From a virus: 38,252 bases of DNA. Position numbers and translations under genes: made by a program. The DNA lies in IMG/VR virus record IMGVR_UViG_3300045136_000110, positions 1 through 38,252 of that record; one strand, written 5' to 3'. Below the pieces are notes generated by a model, which was given only the letters and a program-made list of their open reading frames with translations, had not been told where the DNA came from and made no database searches. Shown here one piece after another: positions 30,013-36,401 of the stretch. The number at the start of each line of letters is the position of its first letter. The first letter of the stretch is position 1.

Positions 30013-30390
30013 ATGACCGAGCCGAACAGCACCGCCATCGGCGTGCCGGTATTCGCGGGCGCGTTTTTCGCGTACGTGGGCGTTGATTATTACGTGGTCA
30101 TCTTTGCGGGCTTGGGCGCGATCGCCGCCGCGCTCACCGCAAACATGCTGCGCAAAGACGGCGATGCGCCGGTGCCCAGCGCCTGGCGCGCGGCATCCTA
30201 CGCCATCGGGAGTTTTTTGCTGGGCGCCGTCGCCGGGGAGGCCATGCACAGCTACGGACACGGCTATCAAGACCTCTCGAAATTCGTTGCAGCGGCGTTC
30301 GCGTTTGCGGGGCCGCCGCTATTCCAGAAACTTCTGACGCCCTTGTCTGACGCTCTTACAAGCTGGATTAAGCGCGTCTTTGGAGGTTGA
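30013..30390 (+). CDS. Holin candidate 1, 3-TM
   Basis: 125 aa with GGGGAG before the ATG. Three hydrophobic segments: GVPVFAGAFFAYVGVDYYVVIFAGLGAIAAAL (may be one or two passes), AASYAIGSFLLGAVAG and FVAAAFAFAGPPLFQKLL. The C-terminus is basic (SWIKRVFGG), as in holins. Position before the endolysin supports a pore-forming role. The endolysin has no signal peptide and therefore needs a holin. Confidence 0.65.
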   Translation: MTEPNSTAIGVPVFAGAFFAYVGVDYYVVIFAGLGAIAAALTANMLRKDGDAPVPSAWRAASYAIGSFLLGAVAGEAMHSYGHGYQDLSKFVAAAFAFAGPPLFQKLLTPLSDALTSWIKRVFGG

Positions 30391-30391
30391 C

Positions 30392-30778
30392 ATGTGGCTG
30401 CAATCATGGGCCGCGCTCGGCGCGGTGATCTTCGGCAGCGTCGCGCTCGTACAGGCATTCCGCCGCGCATGGGCGCTCACTGTCCACCACAAGTTCGGCT
30501 GGATCATCCATTACGGCCTGGTGATGGTCTGGGCGCTCCTCACGGCAGCCAGCGGCTACGAGCAGCTCAAGGCGTTCGCCGGGTACCATGAAGCGGTGCC
30601 GACCACGCTGGACTGGTGGGAGACGCTGGGCCTCGCCGCGTACTGCCTGAGTACCTACATGCGCCGGCACGACTGGACTGACGGCGTGCCGCAATCCATG
30701 AGCCGGCCCAGCCCAGACACAGCCGCTCACCTGCATAAGCTGGAAGCCGGCGCTAAAAAAAACGCTGGGAGCCAGTGA
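30392..30778 (+). CDS. Holin candidate 2 / membrane protein
   Basis: 128 aa. The ATG follows GGAGGT one base after the first holin stop. Segments WAALGAVIFGSVALVQAF and IIHYGLVMVWALLTAASGY are membrane passes, with a possible third LGLAAYCLSTYM. The tail is hydrophilic (SRPSPDTAAHLHKLEAGAKKNAG). Two adjacent small membrane genes in a lysis cassette often form a holin/antiholin pair. Which is which cannot be told from sequence. Confidence 0.6.
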   Translation: MWLQSWAALGAVIFGSVALVQAFRRAWALTVHHKFGWIIHYGLVMVWALLTAASGYEQLKAFAGYHEAVPTTLDWWETLGLAAYCLSTYMRRHDWTDGVPQSMSRPSPDTAAHLHKLEAGAKKNAGSQ

Positions 30779-30779
30779 C

Positions 30780-31466
30780 GTGAAATATTGGACAAACACG
30801 CAAAATAGCCCCGCCCAAGCACGATCAAATGCGTGGTGGTACGTAGCGCTTGCCTTGGTGGCGCTCGCCTGCTGTGCGCCCGATGCGCAGGCTGCGGGGC
30901 GCGTGTTCGAGGAACCGCGCGGGGTCTGGAACCGCGAGGTGACGCAAAACAACATTCAAGACACGATCTGCGTGCCGGGGTGGACGAAAACCGTTCGGCC
31001 GCCGGTGAGTTATACCAATGCCGTGAAGCGGCTGCTGTGGGTGGACGAAGCTTCTGCGCGCGAATGCGTGGTCAAAACACACGCCGGATATGACGCCAGC
31101 GACGATGCCGCCGCGTGGACACAGGCGGTCAACGACTGCGCCGGGCAGCTGCACGCCACAAAGGCCGAACTGTCCGACGAAGATGCCGAGCATCTGGCGC
31201 AGTACGAGCTGGATCACAAATTTCCGCTGACGGGGGGCGGCCATCCTTACGACATCCGCAACCTGTGGCTGCAGCCGTGGAGTTGCAAGAAGCAAGAAAC
31301 CGCTGCGCCGGATTTTGAGTGCGTGGGCAACGAAAGCGAGGCCGCAGAAGTCAAGGACAAAGTGGAGGTCAAGCTCAATCGCGCGATTTGCGTGGATGGC
31401 CGTCCGCTGCGCAGCGCCCAGCGCGAGTTTGCCAAGGGCTGGAAGCAGTTCGGGGCGCAGCAGTGA
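30780..31466 (+). CDS. Exported HNH-like protein in lysis cassette
   Basis: 228 aa from a GTG with GGGAG upstream. Residues 15-39 form a signal peptide (SNAWWYVALALVALACC, then DAQAA). The mature part holds TICVPGWTKTVRPPVSYTNA and an HNH-type core: YELDHKFPL with D145/H146, GGGHPYDIRNLWLQPW with N161. Related secreted bacterial proteins pair the same CVPGWTKTVRPP-type block with a DH...N nuclease-like site. The arrangement suggests a periplasmic or secreted nuclease or metal-binding protein expressed at lysis. It also has several Cys, fitting disulfide bonds outside the cytoplasm. Activity is untested. Confidence 0.7.
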   Translation: MKYWTNTQNSPAQARSNAWWYVALALVALACCAPDAQAAGRVFEEPRGVWNREVTQNNIQDTICVPGWTKTVRPPVSYTNAVKRLLWVDEASARECVVKTHAGYDASDDAAAWTQAVNDCAGQLHATKAELSDEDAEHLAQYELDHKFPLTGGGHPYDIRNLWLQPWSCKKQETAAPDFECVGNESEAAEVKDKVEVKLNRAICVDGRPLRSAQREFAKGWKQFGAQQ

Positions 31467-32041
31467 CGCCGGAGCAGCTGCAAAAGGCCACGGGCTGCAG
31501 CGCCACGCAAGCGGCGGTGTTTGCGGGCCCGCTGACCGAGGCCATGCTGAACTGGGGCATCCGGACTCCTGAACAGCAGGCCGCGTTTGTGGCGCAGGTA
31601 GCGCACGAATCCGGCCGGTTTGTGTTCCTGACAGAGATTTGGGGGCCGACACCCGCGCAGTCGCGCTATGACCTGCGGGCCGATCTCGGCAACACGCTAC
31701 CGCAAGCCATCGCATGCGCTCAGGCGGCGGGCGACCGCACCGGGCATTTCTATCGGGGCCGGGGGCTGATCCAGTTGACCGGATACAGCAACTATCGGGC
31801 CTACAGCCTGGCGAAATTTGGCGATGACCGGCTGGTGCACGACCCGGCGCCGCTTGCGCAGCCGGAACTGGCCGCAGACTCCGCCGGCTGGTTTTGGAAC
31901 ACCCGCGGCTGCAACGACTTGGTGGACGACTATGAAGCGTTGACGCGCCGCATCAATGGCGGGCTGAACGGCTATGAGGAGCGGCTTGCGCTGTTCAGGC
32001 GGGCGCAGCAAGTGTTTGAGGTGCCGGACAATGTGGCTTGA
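31463..32041 (+). CDS. Endolysin, GH19 chitinase-like
   Basis: 192 aa from a GTG overlapping the previous stop (GTGA). The GH19 signature is plain: QVAHESGRF with E49 as the general acid, FLTEIWGPTPAQ with E58, and HFYRGRGLIQLTGYSNY at 95-111. Phage GH19 enzymes cut the glycan strands of peptidoglycan. No signal peptide or membrane segment, so release depends on a holin. Confidence 0.88.
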   Translation: MTPEQLQKATGCSATQAAVFAGPLTEAMLNWGIRTPEQQAAFVAQVAHESGRFVFLTEIWGPTPAQSRYDLRADLGNTLPQAIACAQAAGDRTGHFYRGRGLIQLTGYSNYRAYSLAKFGDDRLVHDPAPLAQPELAADSAGWFWNTRGCNDLVDDYEALTRRINGGLNGYEERLALFRRAQQVFEVPDNVA

Positions 32042-32564
32042 CCTGCTGAAACCCTACCTCGGCTGGTTGCGCGTCATCGCCGTCGCCGCAGCGGTAGGGG
32101 CATTCCTGTACGGCTGGCATAAGGCGGCCGAGCACTATCGCAAGCAAGGCCGCGCCGAAGTGCAGGCGCAGTTCGACGCTTATCGCCAGCAGGTCACTGA
32201 CAACGCGCTGAAGGTGGCTGCGTTGACCGAGCGCAGCGCGCAGGCCATGCAACGCGCATTCAGCGCACTGGAGAACGACCGTGAAACAGTCCGCTTGGAT
32301 TTGCAGCGCGCCCGCGCTGATGTGGCTCGCCAGCTGCGCGAGCGCCCCGCCGTCGCCGCCCGTTGTGCTCAAGCCCCCGGTGATCCCGGCCCTCGGATTG
32401 AGGGCACCGGATACCTCGTTTCTGAGCGAGATGCAGAGCATCTTGTCGCGCTCGCCGAAGCTGCAGATCAAGTCCGAGCCGACCTCGCCACCTGCATCGC
32501 CAAGTACGACGCGGTGAAACAACAGACCGACGCGCTCCTTGAACGGTGGGGTGACGCACCTTAG
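32031..32564 (+). CDS. i-spanin (Rz-like)
   Basis: 177 aa. One N-terminal membrane anchor (LRVIAVAAAVGAFLYGWHKA). It is followed by a long charged coiled coil in the periplasm (YRKQGRAEVQAQFDAYRQQVTDN...). It overlaps the endolysin end by 11 bp. Together with the nested Rz1 lipoprotein it would fuse inner and outer membranes in the last step of lysis. Confidence 0.82.
   Translation: MWLDLLKPYLGWLRVIAVAAAVGAFLYGWHKAAEHYRKQGRAEVQAQFDAYRQQVTDNALKVAALTERSAQAMQRAFSALENDRETVRLDLQRARADVARQLRERPAVAARCAQAPGDPGPRIEGTGYLVSERDAEHLVALAEAADQVRADLATCIAKYDAVKQQTDALLERWGDAP
32281..32517 (+). CDS. o-spanin lipoprotein (Rz1-like) nested in Rz
   Basis: 78 aa in the +1 frame wholly inside Rz. The GTG start has CTGGAGAACGACC before it. 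The lipobox LASC ends at Cys19, giving a Pro/Ser-rich mature lipoprotein of 60 residues (CASAPPSPPVVLKPPV...). This nested arrangement is the classic Rz/Rz1 pattern. Confidence 0.85.
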   Translation: MKQSAWICSAPALMWLASCASAPPSPPVVLKPPVIPALGLRAPDTSFLSEMQSILSRSPKLQIKSEPTSPPASPSTTR

Positions 32565-32615
32565 CCGGCTGTGGCGGCCTCAATTACGCTTCTGCCTTTA
32601 CAGGGGTTGAACAGC

Positions 32616-32933
32616 TCACAGTTCTACGCCGATGTTTGCCAGGCGGCCTGCTTCACGCTTTAACGCCTTCATCACATCAGCATCGGTTTTGTTGGCCAAG
32701 AGCGCTTTAGCTCTAGCTATGAGATGAATCTTGGATTCACGCCCTATTGATCTGGCAACACGACTTCCAGTCTCGATGTTGGTCACAACATGGCCAACCC
32801 CATAAAAATCTTTGTGCAAAGCAAATGTGGCGCAATGGATGTGCGGCGCAATGTCGTGCAAAAGCTCAGCCTCGACCGAAAGCCAGGTAAAAAGACCGCA
32901 GTAAATGTAGTTGATACAAATGCAGATTTTCAT
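32616..32933 (-). CDS. Unknown right-end protein, AT-richer gene, 105 aa
   Basis: Its ATG shares a base with the TAA of the secreted-protein gene (TAATG). The gene is visibly poorer in G+C than its neighbours. The N-terminus is hydrophobic and Cys-rich (MKICICINYIYCGLFTWL), then ELLHDIAPHIHCATFALHKD, GVGHVVTNIETGSRVARSIG, and a basic helical end (ARAKALLANKTDADVMKALK). No family is recognised. The base composition suggests separate acquisition, and the coupling suggests it works with the secreted protein. Last gene of the right-end operon, convergent with the lysis genes. Confidence 0.6.
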   Translation of the reverse strand: MKICICINYIYCGLFTWLSVEAELLHDIAPHIHCATFALHKDFYGVGHVVTNIETGSRVARSIGRESKIHLIARAKALLANKTDADVMKALKREAGRLANIGVEL

Positions 32934-33400
32934 TATTGCCTTTGACTCGTGATGGTGTAGCTGACGTACCCTGCGCGGCCATACGACTGCGCGGTGAACG
33001 TCAGGCTATAGTCGCCGGCCGGTAGCGCCACGGCAGGGCAGCGCAGATACCAGTAGGCACCCGGCCTCGCGGCAATCAGCGTGAAGCCTGCCTTGCATTG
33101 ACCCAGTACATTCCCGTTGCTGTCCACCAGATCAGCATTACTGAACGAGGTGTTCTGCTCTGTGACGAGGCAGGTGTAGCGGCAACCCGGCCCGGTGCGC
33201 CGATAAGCGATCACCTCGGCCTCAATATTCAGGCTGACCACAGACGGGGCCGTGACGCTGAACATCACGGTATCGGTCTCGTTGCCGATGTAGCCGACGT
33301 AATTCTTCACCGCGACCGTGTTGCCTAGCTGATAGGCGATGGTGCCCGCCTGCGCAAGTGAGCACAGCAGGGAGAGAGTGAGAGCGAAAAAAGTTCTCAT
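32933..33400 (-). CDS. Secreted beta-rich protein, candidate lysogenic-conversion factor
   Basis: 155 aa. A clear signal peptide (MRTFFALTLSLLCSLAQA, cleavage before GTIAYQ) is followed by a beta-rich mature protein of about 137 residues. It has strands such as DTVMFSVTAPSVVSLNIEAE, and cysteines in PGCRYTCLV, GQCKAGF and LRCPAV that could form disulfides. The final strand pair (AGDYSLTFTAQSYGRAGYVSYTI) is like a jellyroll or Ig-type domain. AAGGA lies 8 nt before the ATG. An exported, non-virion protein encoded beside int in a lysogen is the typical position of genes that alter the host surface. No family is recognised. Confidence 0.65.
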   Translation of the reverse strand: MRTFFALTLSLLCSLAQAGTIAYQLGNTVAVKNYVGYIGNETDTVMFSVTAPSVVSLNIEAEVIAYRRTGPGCRYTCLVTEQNTSFSNADLVDSNGNVLGQCKAGFTLIAARPGAYWYLRCPAVALPAGDYSLTFTAQSYGRAGYVSYTITSQRQ

Positions 33401-33652
33401 GATGTTGTCCTTTCAGTTTGTGGGCCCGGATTGTCCACAATCGCAAGCTGTTCGGCCCTCGGCCCTTCTGGCGCAAACAGCTGTCCTTGCGCATAGGCTT
33501 GCTTGATGCGTTTCGCCGCGATCTCGCGCAACCTCGATATGCAACGCGATCGCGACGACGATCTTTGCCGCGCAGGCGTCCACCGCCTTAGCCTGACCGG
33601 ACTCGCGCAACCTAAACACCATGCGGTAAGCAGCCTCAACATCCGTGCTCAT
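33397..33652 (-). pseudogene. Small gene split by a +1 frameshift (or two overlapping ORFs)
   Basis: The ATG at 33652 overlaps the stop of the 171-aa paralog (ATGA) and opens MSTDVEAAYRMVFRLRESGQ, continuing AKAVDACAAKIVVAIALHIE. The sensible sequence then continues one frame over: REIAAKRIKQAYAQGQLFAP, then EGPRAEQLAIVDNPG, ending in a TGA that overlaps the ATG of the secreted-protein gene (ATGA). Neither frame alone has both couplings. The un-shifted frame runs to 33413 with a Cys/Arg-rich, implausible tail. A single extra base near 33530..33545, a sequencing error or a programmed shift would explain it. The joined product would be about 84 aa, of unknown function. Confidence 0.55.
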
Positions 33653-34164
33653 TGCTTCCAGCGCCGCGCGCTTCTTCGTGCTGTGTCCTTGTGTGCCACG
33701 AGGCGACGTGTCTTGGCGCATAGCTCCCGGCGCCACGCCTCAGACACCACTTCGCCGCGCGCCTGCGCCCCCAGCAGGCGCATCGCTTCGTACTTGATGT
33801 CGTCGTCGCAATCAAACGCCGACAAGATGATCCACTTCGCCATCGCCTCTAGCCGCCGCAAGTCCTCAGCGGTCAGCACATGCCAGCGGCGCACGCATGC
33901 GGCAAGTGCCATCATGATCCTGCCTCGCGCCTCGTCGCTACAGCCGTCGTTCATCGCGACGACCAGATGCGCCATCCAGCGCGGCATCAGATCGGGCGGG
34001 CACAGGTCGGCGTCGCCCTCCATCTCGCACTCGGGCGCCAGTGCCGAGAGCGCGCAGAGCATCGGCGGCTTGCCGTCGCCCTGCGGGCTGCTCCAGCCAC
34101 CGGCCAGCAGCCGCCCCTCGGCGATCACGCGCTCAAGGTTGGCAACGCGTTCATTGTTGTTCAT
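33649..34164 (-). CDS. Phage protein of unknown function, paralog 3 of 3 (short form)
   Basis: 171 aa, ATG with GGAGG upstream, overlapping the previous gene by 14 bp. It starts MNNNERVANLERVIAEGRLL, and LSALAPE...CPPDLMPRWMAHLV matches the conserved block of the paralogs at 183..890 and 34151..34897. It lacks their alanine-rich C-terminal half. Instead it has RWHVLTAEDLRRLEAMAKWI and a basic tail. The MNN(N)ERV start supports the choice of start codon in the other two. Function unknown. Confidence 0.75.
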   Translation of the reverse strand: MNNNERVANLERVIAEGRLLAGGWSSPQGDGKPPMLCALSALAPECEMEGDADLCPPDLMPRWMAHLVVAMNDGCSDEARGRIMMALAACVRRWHVLTAEDLRRLEAMAKWIILSAFDCDDDIKYEAMRLLGAQARGEVVSEAWRRELCAKTRRLVAHKDTARRSARRWKQ

Positions 34165-34897
34165 GCTCGGCCTCCTTGATCTCCGCTTCGATTGCGGACA
34201 AAGTTACGACGGCGATATAGTCCCAAGCTGCCTCCCAAGCTAAACGCCCCGCCCAATCCGCCGCCACCGCCAACGTCGCTTCCTCCCCCTTCTTCTTCGC
34301 ACGAGCCGCTGATCTTGCCGAACCAGCAGCCGCTCTGGCGGTCGCCTCTGGCGCCCAATCTTTCGTCAGAACCGCCGCGTGCGCCGCCCACGCCGCAGCC
34401 TTCATTGCCTCCGTTCTAGAAACTCGGGTAGCGGAGGCGGCCGCCAGAGACACCGCCCTTCGCTCACCGGGCGTCGGCTCGTCACCTGCTAGCTCGCGCC
34501 GCAGCAGTGCGAGTGCTGACGCGACGACGCCGGCTATGTCGTGCGGCAGCACTACTTCGAGTGCAGCAATGCATGCGCGTATTTCGCAGCGCCGCCACGC
34601 CGCCGCGTTGAGTGCATGCCAACGGCCGGCGAGATAGGCGTAGCACTGGACGAACGCGGGCCAGTACGTAAGCGACGTATGGTCATCGAAAGACGGTGTG
34701 AGCTGAGCAAGCCACTGCGGCATTACATTAGCGGGGCATGCCGATGGATCGGCCGCCTCTCCTACCTCCGGCGCCAACGCCGCAAGCAAGTGCACGCGCT
34801 CTTGGCCGTCGCCGTCGATCGCCCTCAATTTTTGCCGGCGCAGGCGCCCCTCGGCCGCGAAGGTAAGCAGCCGCGCCACGCGATCAGCGTTGTTCAT
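34151..34897 (-). CDS. Phage protein of unknown function, paralog 2 of 3, Ala-rich tail
   Basis: 248 aa from the ATG that overlaps the Cys-rich gene's stop (ATGA). MNNADRVARLLTFAAEGRLR begins the shared N-terminal region. LAALAPEV...DPSACPANVMPQWLAQLTP, WPAFVQCYAYLAGRWHAL and ACIAALEVVLPHDIAGVV are close to the left-end paralog. Residues 150-240 are helical and Ala/Trp-rich (MKAAAWAAHAAVL, RSAARAKKKGEEATLAVAAD, GRLAWEAAWDY). The end AIEAEIKEAEHEQQ parallels AIEAEIVAAEAQQ in the left-end protein, showing that the two are full-length homologues. Confidence 0.78.
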   Translation of the reverse strand: MNNADRVARLLTFAAEGRLRRQKLRAIDGDGQERVHLLAALAPEVGEAADPSACPANVMPQWLAQLTPSFDDHTSLTYWPAFVQCYAYLAGRWHALNAAAWRRCEIRACIAALEVVLPHDIAGVVASALALLRRELAGDEPTPGERRAVSLAAASATRVSRTEAMKAAAWAAHAAVLTKDWAPEATARAAAGSARSAARAKKKGEEATLAVAADWAGRLAWEAAWDYIAVVTLSAIEAEIKEAEHEQQ

Positions 34898-35112
34898 TGA
34901 GCATCTCCTTGATTGCGATGCGCCTGTCTGGCAAACATCGGCACGAACAGATCGCACGTCCACGCCTGCCCATAAGGGGTGGGGGTGCCTTGCACAAAAC
35001 TGAGCATCTGATCGCTCGGCGCTCGCATCGAGCCGGGCGTCCATCGTGCGCACTGCTGGCACAGGTCGCACTCGGGCGCGCCGACGCAGCGGCTGATGTC
35101 GGCGGGGGTCAC
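34894..35112 (-). CDS. Small Cys-rich protein after integrase
   Basis: 72 aa from a GTG with AAGGGGG upstream. CVGAPECDLCQQCARW holds four cysteines at C-x5-C-x2-C-x2-C, a likely zinc or metal cluster. The rest (APSDQMLSFVQGTPTPYGQ, WTCDLFVPMFARQ) is compact, with one more Cys. Small cysteine-cluster proteins are common in phage early operons. No activity can be named. It starts 29 bp after the integrase stop, in the same operon. Confidence 0.6.
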   Translation of the reverse strand: MTPADISRCVGAPECDLCQQCARWTPGSMRAPSDQMLSFVQGTPTPYGQAWTCDLFVPMFARQAHRNQGDAQ

Positions 35113-35140
35113 ACTGCGCCCCCTTGAGCCGCTGCGGGTA

Positions 35141-36133
35141 CTACAGACGTTCTGCGAGCTGCGCGGCGGTGGGGTTGACGTACACCAGCGCAAACTTGGG
35201 GTCGCGCCAGCCGAACACGCTGCAAAACTCCGGGAAGCTGAGCTTGCCCGGCTGGCCGACGCTGCGGCCGATGCGCGTGGCCGCGGTGTGCCGCGCGTCG
35301 TGGAATGTGCAGTCGAGCAGGCCGGCACGGAGGCGGGCCTTGCGAAACAGCGCATCGCGCGTCTGTGCGCTCACTGGCAGCGGTTTGTCCAAGCCGCGCA
35401 ACCGCTCGATCAGTCGCCGTGCCCGCCGCGACAGCGGCACATCGCGGGCCGTGCCGTTCTTGGTTTCGGGCAGCGTCACCCACGCGCCCTGCACGGCCGG
35501 CCAGGTTAGCCCCAGCAGTTCCCCGGCGCGCATGCCGGTGTGCAGCGACAGCAAGAACGCATAGGCCACCACCTGCTGCATGCTGAGGGGCGGCTGGCCG
35601 GGCCGGTAGCCGAGCTGCCGCAGGATGGCCCGGATCTCGCGCCAGGTGAACACGCGGGTGCGGTGTTTGGGCTGCGCAGGCCTGCGCAGGTTCTCGAGCG
35701 GGTTGTGCGTGAGCCAGCCCCAGTCGCGGCAGTGCCTGAATAGACTGGACAGTAGCGACAGCTCGCGCAGCACGGTGCCGTCGGTGACCTGGGTGCGCCG
35801 CCGTGCCTGCCAGTCCGACAGGATGCGCGAATCGAGCCTGCCCAACGGCAGCGCCAGCGGCAGCTCGTGCGTGCGCAGGAAGGCCGCGATGCGCACCTGC
35901 TCCCAGCGCGCGCCCTTGTGCTCGGGCGAAACCTCCCGCGCATAGCGCTCTAGCGCCTCCCTGAGCGTGCGAAACTCGCTCGCCCGGCCCTCGGCCTCCT
36001 GCAGCAGTTCCATGCGCCTGCGGTCGGCCCAGAGCTGCGCATCGGCCTTCCTGGCGAACACCTTGCTCTCGCGCTGCCCGCGAACATAGACGAGCGCTCG
36101 CCAGCCGTCGCGGTGCTTGATGATCGAGGGCAT
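35141..36133 (-). CDS. int: Tyrosine integrase
   Basis: 330 aa. The N-terminal part (MPSIIKHRDGWRALVYVRGQRESKVFARKADAQLWADRR) is the short beta arm-binding domain. A core-binding helical domain lies at about 55-145. The catalytic domain has R202 in HTGMRAGELLGLTW, K225 in LPETKNGTARDVPLS, H278 and R281 in FHDARHTAATR, W309 in FGWRD and nucleophile Y318 in FALVYVNPT. It recombines attP with the tRNA-Thr 3' end. The gene lies beside attR, reading away from it. There is no purine-rich ribosome site before the ATG, and the 130-bp leader is full of inverted repeats. Confidence 0.95.
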   Translation of the reverse strand: MPSIIKHRDGWRALVYVRGQRESKVFARKADAQLWADRRRMELLQEAEGRASEFRTLREALERYAREVSPEHKGARWEQVRIAAFLRTHELPLALPLGRLDSRILSDWQARRRTQVTDGTVLRELSLLSSLFRHCRDWGWLTHNPLENLRRPAQPKHRTRVFTWREIRAILRQLGYRPGQPPLSMQQVVAYAFLLSLHTGMRAGELLGLTWPAVQGAWVTLPETKNGTARDVPLSRRARRLIERLRGLDKPLPVSAQTRDALFRKARLRAGLLDCTFHDARHTAATRIGRSVGQPGKLSFPEFCSVFGWRDPKFALVYVNPTAAQLAERL

Positions 36134-36263
36134 GCGTAAAACCGTGCGCAGCGGGTGAGTAATGACGCTGCGGATTGTGCGGTTTTGAGGAAGAATCAGG
36201 TCGTAGGAAAACCCCTGATTTACCTATGAAAAGCCGCGTTGCACGGAAAGACGCGGAAAGGCT
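36134..36263 (-). promoter_or_regulatory. Right prophage arm and int leader with three inverted repeats
   Basis: There are three inverted repeats: AAAACCG/CGGTTTT with inner GCAGC/GCTGC (36138..36186); AATCAGG/CCTGATT (36194..36220); CCGCGT/ACGCGG (36234..36256). Read on the minus strand, the last is followed by CTTTT and could terminate the tRNA-Thr transcript. GTGAGTAAT (36155..36163) repeats the left-arm copy at 158..166. Probably integrase/excisionase arm sites plus control of int. Confidence 0.5.
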
Positions 36264-36282
36264 GTGGTGCCGGAAATAGGAG
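36264..36282. repeat. attR core, 19-bp repeat
   Basis: Identical to attL at 109..127. It lies at the 3' end of the tRNA-Thr gene (minus strand), so the phage-supplied core restores the tRNA exactly. Confidence 0.93.
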
Positions 36283-36340
36283 TCGAACCTACGACCTTCG
36301 CATTACGAATGCGCTGCTCTACCAACTGAGCTATTCCGGC
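36265..36340 (-). tRNA. tRNA-Thr(CGT)
   Basis: 76 nt including an encoded CCA. The minus-strand sequence starts GCCGGAATAGCTCAG, has anticodon CGT in the loop of CATTCGTAATG, T arm GGTTCGACTCC, and ends TTTCCGGCACCA. The acceptor stem pairs GCCGGAA with TTTCCGGC, allowing one mismatch or wobble. It is the integration target and is left functional. Confidence 0.95.
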
Positions 36341-36361
36341 CCGCTATGCGTCGAATACATG

Positions 36362-36370
36362 ATTTTAGCA
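36362..36370 (-). promoter_or_regulatory. Extended -10 of the tRNA-Thr promoter
   Basis: TGCTAAAAT on the minus strand is an extended -10 about 22 bp before the tRNA 5' end. The -35 region is GC-rich and not clear. In the lysogen this promoter points through attR toward int. Confidence 0.55.
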
Positions 36371-36401
36371 AAGCCCGGCGCGGCGCCGCGAAGCGGTGCG
36401 C

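Larger units (their letters stand above)
109..36282. mobile_element. Complete BPP-1/T7-like podovirus prophage in tRNA-Thr
   Basis: The element is bounded by a 19-bp direct repeat that is the 3' end of the tRNA-Thr gene. It carries integrase, excisionase candidate, divergent repressor/cro switch, recombination and replication genes, a full podovirus structural set, terminase and a lysis cassette. Portal, capsid, cement, tail tubular and internal proteins resemble those of T7-group podoviruses, and the capsid block looks closest to Bordetella phage BPP-1. All essential modules read as open frames, so the prophage is probably inducible. The only damaged-looking gene is an accessory one (33397..33652). 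Confidence 0.95.

Noticed and set aside
27941-32564. Possible diversity-generating retroelement near the tail fibre, as in BPP-1
   Set aside because: No frame on either strand shows a reverse transcriptase motif, and I found no template/variable repeat pair.
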